From Tenrec ecaudatus (lineage: Eukaryota > Chordata > Mammalia > Afrosoricida > Tenrecidae), in NCBI RefSeq assembly GCF_050624435.1, contig NC_134546.1:39573501-39637500 (forward strand): 64,000 nt of DNA, given 5' to 3'. The notes under the pieces were generated by a model. That model was not told the DNA's origin, did not search any database, and saw nothing but the letters and a program-made list of their open reading frames with translations. This document shows positions 1 through 12,700 of this stretch, piece after piece (position 1 is the first letter of the stretch; each line of letters opens with the position of its first letter). The position numbers were made by a program, and so were the translations under genes.

Positions 1-568
1 TGTCGAAGAACTCTGTGTGATATTGTGCCACCCTTCTGGGTCTTCTCTGAGTCTCTGCAGGCCTCTGCCAATTCCTACAAGCCAGCCTCTTCCCTGCCTG
101 CCCCAAGGAAGGGGGGCGGGGGGAGGGGAGATGACCCCTCACAGTGATCAGCCCTGTCAGTTGGTACAGGCTCACTATGAGTCAGCCTGGACTGGATGGC
201 CGTCAGTTTGAATGAGCTGTCTGGATAGCAAATGCTTCTGCTCCAACGTTTTGCTTCCCTGGTCTCCCAGAGGCCGCACGCAAAGACGGCCAGCCACTGG
301 CTTCTGCTTGCTTCAGGCCCTGAAAGCTGTGTTCCCACCAAGTGCCCAGATGGTGACACTGATGGCCAGTTACTGGGCAGGCTTGTGCCCAGCTAGACTC
401 CTAAGGCGTAGCCTGAGGGCCTGGAGTCACTGGGAGCCGGATGCGATGGAGGGCTTGCCAGACGGTTCAGCTCCACAGGGGTTGTGACTGCCCTGACAAG
501 CCATTGTTGTGGCCAGAACGTCCCTCCCGCCCCTCTTCCCAATTTCAATGCTGCCCTCCCTCCCTCAA

Positions 569-634
569 ACACACACACACACACACACACACCACAGAAC
601 CAACAGTGATAACAGTAACCACGCCTGTGTGTGT
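569..634. repeat. (AC)n and (GT)n microsatellites
   Basis: (AC)12 at 569-592 and a short (TG)n at 624-634, separated by about 30 bp, in the STPG4 intron downstream of exon 6. I see nothing else in 1-672 apart from unique sequence. Confidence 0.95.
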
Positions 635-672
635 GTGGCGGGGGTGGTGGTATCAGACTTCAGAATACTTAC

Positions 673-777
673 TGAACAGGAGGGCAAGAACCGAGGGACT
701 CTGGATCTAAAGCAAGAAGTAACAGAGCTCACGGGGGGTGGTCTCAAGTCATAATGCCCCGGGCCTGGGCCGTCATG
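673..777 (-). CDS. STPG4: STPG4 coding exon 6
   Basis: This exon has 105 bp (35 codons) in phase 0 at both ends. It begins [11 protein letters not shown], a PG-rich repeat, and ends RFLPSCS. The acceptor on the minus strand is a pyrimidine run ending in TTACAG (plus 778-783) and the donor is TTCA followed by GTAAGT (plus 667-672). Family members continue with another PGPGAY-type repeat. I do not see one in bases 1-672, so the final exon is probably outside the window. Confidence 0.88.
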
Positions 778-3700
778 CTGTAAGGTGGGAAAGGGCTTCA
801 TTATTAAGAACATATCACATAGGTAATGCTCTACTTTGCCTTTTATATATAAACATCAGAATCAGTGGGATATGGATTTAAACAGAGAAGACCTAGCCTT
901 GGGCTGGGACGGCTGTTGACTGTGGCCGGGAGCTCGCTGTAGAATGGGACGGACACCTGCTGCACTTGCCCCCAACCCAGACTCCAACCCTCCTCACCAC
1001 AGCGCCCCTGTCCCCAAACTGCTCGCCGTGACTTTCTGCTCCAAGGTGTTCGCTTTCTAACGCACTCTCTGTGAGTTTAGTTCAAGTACAGAGTTCTAGC
1101 AATCCACTGGTGGAAGGACAAAGCCACCCGGCTACCATGAATATGCACAGAGCTTCACAAAGACAAACATCCCAATAGGGAAAACAGCAGAAGGCGGTCC
1201 ACAGAGAGAAAGTGCCAGAGGTCCATAAGTGAACGGGGAGGGGGCTTCAGCCTCATGACTAATCATGTCCATCCAAATGAAAATAACCATGAGATGCCGT
1301 TTTCCTTTCTGCCCCTTCTTGTTTGGTCTGGAAAACTAACAAAGGGGAGGACGTGAAGGAAAAACCAACCAAACTCACTGCCCTTGAGTTGACGTGGGCA
1401 GGGTAGAACTGCCGAGACTGTAGCTCTTCGTGGGAGTAGAGAGCCTCGTCTTTCTCCCACAGAGCAGCTGGTGGTTTCGAACTGCTGACCTTGTGTCACA
1501 TAACCACTACACCATCAGGGCTCCCCAAGGGAAGGAAAGAGACACTGCCAATAGGATGTTGGCATAAATCTATCCACTCCTCAGCAGCTATCTTATGATC
1601 TGACATTTCACATGTATGACAATAGTAAACTATCTATCTGACTGCTTTACCCATCGGTGACGTATATCTGGCGATGACGTACACCTAGCCATGAGATAAG
1701 AATAACGCTGCCTGTAGCGGATAAGGTTATGTGTCCGCTTGGCTGGCCTATGATTTTCAGTGGTTTGGCAGCTGGGTAATTGGAGCACTGGTGGTAGATC
1801 AGGTTACATGTTGGGCGGCTAACACTGGGTCAGCAATTTGAAACCATGAGCCACTGGGAGGGAGAAAGATGAGCCAGGTCTACTTCTGACAAGAGCTACA
1901 GTATTGGAAACTCATGGGGCAGTTGTCCCTTGTCCTATAGGGTCACTGTGAGTCAGCATGTGATGGCAGTGAATTTAATGGTGCGATTTGGTCGGCCAGT
2001 TATGTGATGCTGTACCATCCTCCATTTTTGCACAATGGCAACTTGTGAATCATGACCTGGTCTTTGGAACCTGTGGTAGTTACATAATCTGTTGTCAATT
2101 TGAGACTTAAGACTGAAGGGGTGGAGGTTAGCCTGTCAATCAGGTCACAGCTTGATGACCTCATTTGGAGGCACTATGGAGATAAATAGATCTCTGGAGG
2201 TGGGACACACACACACACACACACTCCCTGTGAGACAGTACTACAACATGAGCCTGATGAAGTGACGCTGATGCTGGAGGAGCCACGTGGAGACCCATGC
2301 CAGTGCGGAAATGCTTCCACCACCACTGGATCCACAAGACTTTCCACCCACTGGCCTGTGATCTTCCTGTATTTGGCGTCATTGTATGTGTTTTGTGAGT
2401 CTGAAGAGGGCTTTACAGATTAGTATCGGACCTATGGGCTCATATAGGACTTATGAACTTGATCTGGTCTGGGCTGGGATGTTTTCTCAATATTCAATTG
2501 CTTTTGTACATAAAGTTCTTTCTTATACACAGATGAGTGTCTATGAATTTGTTTCTCTAGTCCACCAGACTAACACAGAATGTAACCAGGTTGACAAGTG
2601 AGAAATGAGGGTACGCGTTTGAGCTGCCTTCCCAGAGTGCAATCTGGGATGCTTAAAGACGTATATACCTATCCAGAGGGAGAGAAAGAAGAAAGGTTGT
2701 TACAGAAATCTACCTTGTCCTATGGGGTCACCATGAGTCAGGAAAAATGGTAACACCCCAACCCCACATGGGATAACGCTACCATGGGAGTGGGAGATAG
2801 AAGAAAATTGGCCAGAATTTGATCATTGTTAAATAGGGATTCAATATAATTTATTTTTTAAATCATTTTATTAGGGGGCTCATACAACTGTTATCACAAT
2901 CCATACATACATCAATTGTGTAAAGCACAATTGTACATTCATTGCCTTCACCATTCTCAAAACATTTGCTCTCCACTTAAGCCCCTGACATCAGCTCCTC
3001 ATTTTCCCCCTCCCTCCCAGTTCCCCCCTCCCTCATGAACCCTTGATAATTTATAAATTATCATTTTGTCATAATTTTCACTGTTCAATGTCTCCCTTCA
3101 CCCACTTTTCTGTTGTCCGTCCCCCAGGGAGGAGGTTATATGTAGATCCTTGTAATCGGTTCCCCTTTCCACCTCACCCTCCCTCCACCCTCCCAGTATC
3201 GCCACTGTCACCACTGGTCCTGAAGGGATCATCTGCCCTGGATTCCCTGTGTTTCCAGTTCCTATCTGTACCAGTGTGCATCTTCTGGTCTAGCCATATT
3301 TATAAGGTAGAACTGGGATCATGATAGTGAGGGGTGGTGAGGAAGCATTTAAGAACTAGAGGAAAATGGTATGTTTCATCATTGCTATACTGCACCCTGA
3401 CTGACTGGTCTCCTCCCCACTACCCTTCCGTAAGGTGATGTCCAGTTGCTTACAGATGGGCTTTGGGTCTCCACTCTGCTTTCCTCTTATTCACAATGAT
3501 ATGATTTTTTGTTATGATGATGCTTGATAACTGATCCTTTCAACACCTAGTGATCACACAAGCTGGTGTGCTTCTTTCATGTTGCTTCTGAGCTAGATGA
3601 CCACTCGTTTACCTTCAAGCCTTTAAGACCCTAGATGCTATATCTTTTGATAGCCGGGCACCATCAGCTATCTCCACCACATTTGCTTATGCACCCATTT

Positions 3701-6700
3701 GTCTTCAGTGATTGTATTGGGAAGGTGAGCATCATGAAATTCTAGTTTAATAGAACAAAGTATTCTTGCATTGAGGGAATAATTGATTAGCGGCCCAATG
3801 TCCATCTGCTACCTTAATACTAAACATGTACATATATGCACATAGATCTATTTCCACATCCTCATATACAATATATTTGATATGTACATGCCTTTATTTA
3901 TACCTCTATAAATGCCCTTTTCCTCCTAGCTCTTTCCTCTATTTCCTTTTACTTTCTTCTTGTCCCACTATCATGTTCAGTCTTCATTTGGGTTTTAGTA
4001 ATTCCTCTTTGTTACATTACCCTTGGTCATGCCCTACCAGACCTCCTACACCCTCCTCACCACAGATTTGGATCACTTGTTGTTCCCTTGTCCCTGGGTT
4101 TTTTAACACCACTTCCTTTCCTCCCCACCTCCCCCTCTCCCATATCTCCCAGGAACTGTCAGTTCTGTTGTTTCTCCTCCAGATTGTTCACCTAGCCTAT
4201 CTTATTTAGACAGACCTGCAGAATTAATAACATGCACTAAAACAAGACAGAACAAAACCAAGCAACAAAACAAAACAACAACAAAAAAGTCAATGACAAA
4301 AAAATAAAACAAACTACAGCAACAAGAAAGAAAAGCTTGTAGTTAGTTCAAGGACTGTTTGTTGGCCTTTAGGAGTGTTTTCCAGTCGAGTCTGATGGGG
4401 TGCCAAGGCCTGGCCCCAAAGTCTATTTTTGGTATTCCCTGGGGACTTCGTTGCTCTGTTCCCCTTGCTGTTCTGTTCCACGCCCTTAGTGTTTTGCCTT
4501 GGTGTGGTGGGATCAGATCGGGAGGAATCCCCACACTGTGTCTCCAGTGTCATCCCCTGTAGGGCTATGGGTCAGTGAGGGATGTCATGTCTCTTAGTGG
4601 GGCTGGCCATATGGTCCTCTCTGTGGATTGGCTGCTCTGAGCGGGAATATTGTCCTCGAGGGTTGGTGGGCCAGAATGTGCTCCACTCTCTCTTCCTCCC
4701 CCTTCATTTGCTCCCATGTGTTCTGATCAGACATGTCCATCCCTCTCCCGGAAAATAAACTAAATTATTGGTGGAACGTAGCTTGTAAACATTTTTGTGA
4801 TTCACTCAGCCAACCAGTCTTCAGTAAATGTTAAGGACATCAAAACAATGAACTTCCTGGCTGCTTCTCGTGCATTGTGGCCCTGGAGGACATAGGAAAG
4901 CTCCCCATTGGCTCTCCAAGGCTGTGAGCAGTTTTTAGAGCAAACTGCATGTCTTCCTTTTGCAGAGCGACTGGGGGATTTGAACCACCAGACCTTCTGT
5001 TTAGCAGCAGAGTTCTTAAACTCTGTGACTTAGGGGACATTGAAAGCTGTCCCCAAATACTATTATATGAAAAAAATGCAAAAATTTAAAACAAACATAA
5101 AAAAAAACCCCAAACCATGTAGGGGGTGAATATGGGAAAAGAAAGAGAGGAAGGGGGAACTGGTTGCAATGATGGATGCATAACCCCACACCCCACGCCC
5201 AGCCAGGGAGAAGAACAACAGAAACGTGGGCGAAGGGATGTGGCCGATGTAAGATATGAAAATAATAATAGTTTATAATTTATCAAGGGGTCACAAGAAG
5301 GAAAGGGGGGAGGGTAAAAAGAGGAGCTGATACCAAGGGCTCAAATGTTTAGAAAGTAAATGTTTAGAAAACTATGATGGCAACATATGTACACATATGC
5401 TTGATACAATTGATCTATGGAATGTCATAAGAGCTATAAAAGCCCCAATAACATGATTTTTTTTAAAGAACCCCTCCAATTAATTAATTAAAATTTTTTT
5501 AAAACTTGGCTTGGAGAGGTCTCAACGTGCTTCCTTACCTGAACAGGCTTTAATTGGAGTCTCCAGCCTCAAGGGGTGCCTGGAGCACAGTGGTTACATT
5601 GGGCTGCAGCCCTCAAGGTCAGCAGTTCGAAACTGCACTCTGCAGGAGAAGGGCTGGGTTTTCTATTCCCATAAACAGTTGGTCTGGGAAATTCACAGGG
5701 CAGTTTTGCTCTGTCCCAGAGGGTCGCTATTATGAGTCGACATTGATTCAATGGCATTGGGTTTGGTGTTTGGTTTTATCCAGACTAGAACACACTAGGA
5801 AGAAAGGCTTGGTGATCTACTTCCAAAGAAATCAGCCAACGAAATGCTAACGGATGGCAAGGGTCCAATGGGATGGCGCAGGGCTGACTGGCAGCCTGGT
5901 TGCTCGGCTGTGCCCAGGGTCGGCAGCAGTCAACAACAGCAGCAGAACAGCACGGGCGAGCCTTCTAACGGGCAAGGCTGTGGCGTGCTAGTGATAGCCG
6001 GACTGACTGACACAAGTCTGCCCATGGGCTTCGCGGACGAGCAGTCCAGACTGCAGCCCCCTTTGGCAGCCCGGGCCGGAGAGCCTCTGCCCACGTTCTC
6101 CATGCCCACCGAGAAGGGAGTCTGTTAACACAGAGCCCAAGCCTGATCATCATGGACAGATGAGTCTCTGGGACAGCTCATGGCAGAGCCGGGCTGGGGA
6201 AACGGCTACGTTTCCCAACGGACTGTCCTCAGGAGGCCGCCATCTGTTGAGGGTGAACTTGGCCTCACACTGGAGAGCTGTGAGCACACAGGGGCCCGGA
6301 GGCGGTGAAGGGCAAAAGGAACAATGTGTACCACCTACCTCGGCAGCAGTGCTCCTGAGCCAGGTCGGTAGCAGGGGCAAAAGGCGCTGTCCTGCACCCA
6401 CGCCCAGCACAGCCCTCTGCATCCCCGCTTCCCTGGAAGTCCGGGGCCAGGGGGAGGGGTTCGAGGCCGCAGCCACGTGAGCCTGTGCCTCCAGCGGCCT
6501 CCTGCACTAGCTGCCATCTGAATCAGATGAACTAAGGCCAGAGGAAATGACCGAACGCGATTTGCGCCACATGTGTCAGCCGGGATCTCTAAGCGGGAAC
6601 ATTAGGGAATTGGATACAGGCCCAAGTTCATATCCGGAAGCCGCAGGAATGCTGTGGCCAAGCCAAGACTGCTCCAAGTGAGAAGTGATGCTCCCCCGAG

Positions 6701-9700
6701 GATCCGCGGGGGTTGGGCAGCACCCCTGGCAGTCCCCACTCCCACCCCTAGGCACAGCTGGAGAGGCTGAGCGCAGCAGTGGGTGCAGCTCAGTGGCAGG
6801 GGCTCCAAAGGACGTCCGGACTCAGGGCATTGATTACAGGGCATCCCTCAGTTGGTGGAGAGCTTAGGCCTGACATCAAGCAGGGGACATGGGCAAAAGG
6901 TGGGCAGGGCAGGAGTCCTGCACAGCCTGGAGCACCCTTAGGACACACATCAGACTGTTGCTTAAACCTTGCTCTGTCAGGGCCAGGCCTTGGCGACAGC
7001 GTTTGCTGAAGCGAACCATTTGTTCTCATCAGTCATCTGGTGCCCAGAGAGGACGACATAAGCCCCTTCGCAGAGTCCTGGAAGCTGACGGGGAGAAGAG
7101 CCCGCCCCAGTCACTGTGTGCGCCTCCTCTGCTGCGAGACCCGGTAGCATCGCAGCTCACCTGACAGGGTGACGTCTTTCCCTTCCCTCCATTTAAAAAA
7201 CCCAATTTCATTTTAGTTTCTCCTGGAGGACACCAGCTGCCCAGGTGCATAAAGTACTGTGACCTCAGAGGAGGACAAAAGGGCAAATGAGGACAAAAGT
7301 CAAAGCCAAACAAAAGTGACCACAGAGGAATACAGGAAGGCGTGCGGGCTGGGCTGGGCTGAGCAGGGATCCCACACCAGGCTCAGTGCCTCTGGCCTGT
7401 CCTCACAGGGCCAGCTCAGTAGGCTGTCGGGCACGGCCAATGGCAGGAGCTGTTTCCCCCCAAAATCATCCTATTAGGGCACAATCCAGACACATTCATA
7501 CCGTCACACCAATACTTTAGCATGTCACGCAGGGTTGTACACTCCCTCCTACAGCCAGTTTCAAAGCATTTTCTCCCTCTTGTACTCTTTGACATGGGAA
7601 CTTTTGACTGACTAACAAACACAAGACTGTGCAAGCCCCACTGGCTTCTCCGGAATGTTCCAGGGCCCGAGAGGATGAGCTGCTCAAGACTTACTGTAGT
7701 CTCCCAATTTATGAAATATGCAGATTACGGTAAACTGTACTGAAAGATCTCCTGGGTTGTGTTTTTTTTCTTCTTCTTATCACTGGCAATAAGCCCTACA
7801 TACAATGCTGCAGAGAGCACACTGGATTTAGAAGTTCTGAGTCACCAAGGTGGGACGGCTGGTAGATAGGTCGTGAAGGAGAAGGGCTACATCAAGACTG
7901 GGTGGATTTTGAAGAGGAACGAAATGCTGAAGAAAGGCGCCATGAGGAAGGCGAAGAAACTACGTTGCCAGGAGTTTTCCAGGGAAAGGATCCGCTGGAT
8001 CTTTTTTTCTAGAGGAAGTCAGAGGCTTGGGGGTTGAAAACATGGACCCAACCGCTGAGGGCTTTGGCAAAGGCAAAAGTCAGGTTCAAGAGCAGAGAGA
8101 CGTGGTCATGAAGTGCACATCCGCAACCTGTGAAGGATGTGGCCTGGCCTGTGCCGAGTTATTCTAGGAAAGTGCAAAGAGCAGATGACGGGGGTCCCGG
8201 GGCCTCAGAGTCTATAAGCAAGTGAGAATTCGCTTCCGTTCAACCATGGCTGTGCCAGGGGGCTGCGGCTGCTCCTACGTCAAAGGTGTCACATCCTCTC
8301 AAAATGATTCTTGATAAATCAGTCTGCACATACTTGCCGAAACCTGCCAGAAGCAAGATATGGATGCCAGGGTTTCTAGGAGACAGTTAAAAACATTTAC
8401 TATTCCCCGCAAGAACGAGGCCGCCATTGAACTTCTGAACGGTAATCAAGGATGTAAGCAGCGTTGAGTGCCGTGGAGAGTGGATTCCCTCTGCCCACTC
8501 CAGCCTTCCCAGGGCTGGGCAGTGTCCTTTAGGGGCTGGTCTGGCGGTGTGCTTGATGCAGACTACCACACTGGGGGCACAGTCATCAGTCACGCCCTGA
8601 CTGCCGTGCTCCGAAGTGCCCTGGACGAGTCTTGGAAGCTTTTCTAGCACAAAGCACGGGTCCCGGTCACTAGTCCCTGCTGTCACTGTGATGTCTTGGT
8701 CTGCTGCCAATCATGTTTTTGTATCATTTAAACTTTTTTTTCCCAATAAAATGAAAACGCTTACTCCAGGACCACTAAGGAGCCCTGGTGGCACAATGGT
8801 TGAGCACTTGGGCGCTCACGGAAAGGTTGGCTGTTCGAACCCACCCAGCGTCTCTGCTGGCAGAAAGACAGGGCAGTGAGCTCCCATTCTTCCAGCCTGG
8901 GGAACCCCCAAGGGAGCAGGAACCAAGTCAATGCACAAAAGAACAAAAACACAGGTCGGTAGCTGGCTTAGAGGTGCCTGCCGCAGCTGTGGAATAAGGA
9001 CAAACATGCATCAGAAGTAACCAAAAAAGCACAGAACAGCAGCCAGAAAGCTCCGTGTCAGAGAAGGGTAGAGAGAAACGTCAGATGAGCAGCCCTGCCC
9101 TGGCTCACTGGCTGTCTCGCGACCTGGCTTATGACACTGAGGACTAATGGTGACAAGGTGACTAAGTAGTGTGTACCTTGATAACTTACAGCAAGGTGCG
9201 AAGTGAGGGCAACGCTGGCTGTGATGATCAAGTGTCGCCTGCCTGGGCCGCTGCTCAGCGGGCTGGCGGGTGTGGCACGCTGTGGGCACTCTCTACCTTG
9301 TGATCTGCTGTGGTCATCCCCCTTTGCATGCACAGCCCACTTCCCCATCACAGCCTGATGGGCGGAACCCAACCAGGGCTGGGAGAGAGAGAGGGTGTAA
9401 TGCCAACTGGAGCACCGACGGGGCATGTACGACCCCAAGAGCCTGCTTTCCTCACACCCGGTGGCTGAGCACAGCTTTGGCCGTGGGCCTGCGGCTGGCC
9501 GCCTGACCCAGCTCGAGATGACGACTGCCGCGTGAGGGATGGAGAGAGAGCCGTGCCCGGCAGGCAGCGCACAGGGGTGCATCACCGATGTTTCTCACCA
9601 GTGACGTCTCTCTGTCGAGTTTGGTTTTGACCTTGGTGTGAACTCAGACAGGTTGAGAAATAATATGGAGAGGCCCATCATACATCTTCATTCATGTCTT

Positions 9701-12700
9701 CCCATGGTCACATAGTGCAGAACCAAAGAAAGATACCACAACCAGGAAATCGACTTTGATACAATCCACACAGCCTACCCAGATTTTACCCACTTTACAC
9801 GGGCTTATTTGTCTGTGTGTGTGTACAGCTCTATGCAATTTTGTCACATGAGTATATTTGCACAGCCACGGCCAGTGAAGACACACAGCAGTTCCCTCCT
9901 ATGCTGCCTTTTTACAGCCACAGCCACCTCCCTCCCCAACTCCCTGACCTTTGCAAACTACTGATCGGTGTTCCATCTCTATTAGCTGCAGCCCTATAGC
10001 TTAGCGCTTACCATCGGGATATTAAGCACAAGGCCAGCAGTTCAAAACCACCAGCTGCTCTGAGGGAATAAAAAGCATGTGCACCCATAAATAGTTACAG
10101 TCTTGGAAACCCACACGGGCCGGGCCAGTTCTACTCTGCCCCGTGGGGCTCTGAGAATCAGAACAGACTCAATGTCAGTCTGTTTGGGTTTATATAATCT
10201 TTGGGGATTGTTGGCTTTTTCACTCAGCACCAGGCCCTTGAGATTCACCCAAATGGCTACATGCATCAACAGGTTGAGCTTGTGATTGCTAAGTAGCATT
10301 CCACAGTGTGGACATACCGGATTCTAACCATTCGTCCATTGGAGGGCACTGGGGGATGTTTCCAGCTTGGGACCATTACAAATGACGTTTCTATGAACAG
10401 ATTTTTATGTGAACACACGTTCTCTTCATCTTCATGTTTTTTACTTTGGTTCTTCTTCTTGTGTAGGCCAATTTGGAAGGGCCTTCTGCTGCTTATTACA
10501 TGAATAGCTTGCCTTTTCCCAGTAAAGACCGTGTTATAAGAAAGGAGCAGATTCTTCACCCTCACGGTTAGACGGTGATCCATGACCCTGCTGATGTAAA
10601 GACCATTTGGAGAAGACACACACATTTTTAAAGATGCAGAAGAAAATACCGGGATGTTTTCTTAACTCACACATATATGTGTAGGTATATATGACAGTTT
10701 ATAGTTTGCCGACAACCGACTTCATCTTTAAGGAAACAGACTGGCCGAGGTTCAATCATCTCCATTCAAGCACAAGTCGATTTGCACTTGGCTTCTTCAA
10801 GCTGCTGGGGCTTATTCGTTTTCTTCTCCTATGGCAAAGGGCAGTATCGGCTTTGTTTTCAATTGAACTAATTTCTTAAATGCCAAAACAGCTGCAGTGA
10901 CTTATCTTTCTCTCAGGACCACAGTGCCAAGATGTAGAGCAGTGTTTCCCAATGCTGCCAATAGCCGCTCCCGGACAGGGGCACTGGAACAATCCCGAGG
11001 GGCTACCAGAGCAGATACCTACACTCTTTCCTGGATGGAGGGTGTTAGTGCCAATGTTTTTCATTGCCAGATTGTGCTGAGTAATTTTTTTTCTCCTGAA
11101 AGGGGGGGTGGTAAGCTAAAACAAAGTTTGAGAAGGTAAAGCATGGCATGGATCTGGTGCCCCCTTTCCCAAAGCCCGGCCTATAAATGTGACTCCAGCA
11201 GACCAGTCGCTGGATGATCATGGACACCCGTGCAGGCTCCTTTCCTTTCCGTGTCCTCTTTCGTCCTGTCAGATTCTAAGAAATACAGAAACATCTTAAA
11301 TATTTCTGGCATCAAAGAAGAAGAAATGATCCATACAATTTGATAGACTTGAGATGTTGCCACTGTCGAGAGAGACCTGCATGTCTTATTTTTCACTTAA
11401 CACACAACCATGAGAACCAATACCTGAAGAAGCCGCTGGGCAAGTCACTGGAGACCTCAAACGTCTTTCAGATGCCTGCACCCAAATTAACCGGGAGTGA
11501 GCTGCACTGCAATTGTCTAAGTGACCCTCTTCTTGGATGCTGATCTTTGAGATGATTCTGCCTTTAAAAATACTGTATTGTGGTAAATGTGTATTACATA
11601 ACACCCACCATTTCACTATGGCGTACACATATGCACACACTTTGTTTTGGGACATAGACATGGCTTCACTTCCTTGATGAAGTTCTTTCTGCACAAAAGT
11701 TTTCCATTTTAATTAAATCTAATTTACCTGTCTTCCTTTCGAGGCTTTGGTGTTGTGCCTAAGCACACATGATCTGATTCAAGATCCTGAAGCATTACCC
11801 TTCTGCTTTCTTCTGAGGGGTTTGTGGACTTAGTTCTTGGAGTGAGGTCACTGATCCATTTCAGATTGGCCTTTGTATTTGGTGGGAGATATGGGCCCAG
11901 CTTTGTTCATTTGCATATGGAGATCCGACTGTCTCAGCACCACAACAATTATACCTGTAGATTATTCCCTTAAGTGGAAACATAGTAATCTTTTAAAATG
12001 ATTTCCCTCTGGATATGAAGATATTATTTTTATTAGTTTTCTGTAACGAATACTCTCTCGATGCTATCTTTGCGTATGAATTTTTTCTGGATAGAAAATG
12101 ATTAGGGGAGTGTTTCAAAGTGGAATTAGTAGATTAAAAGACAGAAAAAAGACGTTTTTTATAGGCTAGCACGCAACGCCAACCTGCTTTTGAAAGGGCT
12201 GTGTCGGGGTCCAGTCGCTCCAGCACCAAATAAGAAAAGCACTGAGCTTCCGTGGTCCACATGCTCATCAGATGTTGGGTGAGGTCGAGGAAAGAAGAGT
12301 TATCAAAAATAAGAATAAAATGTTTCCCCCCTCGTTCATCTTTAACGGGAATATTAAATAATCAGTACCTCTCCTCCCCCACAAAAAAAAATGCTTTGAA
12401 ACATTCAACAGAAAAATCTAACTTCTACATCGTGAACCATAAACCCTCATTTACTTGTGTGTGTGTGTGTGTGTGTGTGTGTGCATGCGTGCATACTAAC
12501 TCAGTTACTGACTTTAGAGTGTTACAGCCAACCAAGCTCCAGCTCCAGCTCTTGCAGGGCTGTGTGTTGCTTGTCTTTATGCACTCAGCAATGCCTGCCT
12601 GGCATAGGGCCTCGCAGGTACAAGCCAAACAACACTTACTGTAGTCTAGTGGATTCTGACTCATAGCAACCCTATGGGACAAGGTAGAACCGCCCATGTG

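Noticed and set aside
8200-8765. Processed pseudogene ending at a CCCAATAAAATGAAAAC string
   Set aside because: No recognisable parent gene, no continuous frame and no proper poly(A) tract.
8778-8860. Possible tRNA gene (tRNA-like box motifs in GGTGGCACAATGG and GGTTGGCTGTTCGAACC)
   Set aside because: It is the tRNA-derived head of an AfroSINE. The same head recurs throughout the window and the cloverleaf is not intact.
10941-11135. Third hAT-like element (CAGTGTTTCCCAA ... GTTTGAGAA)
   Set aside because: The right end does not close with CACTG and no 8-bp duplication is visible.
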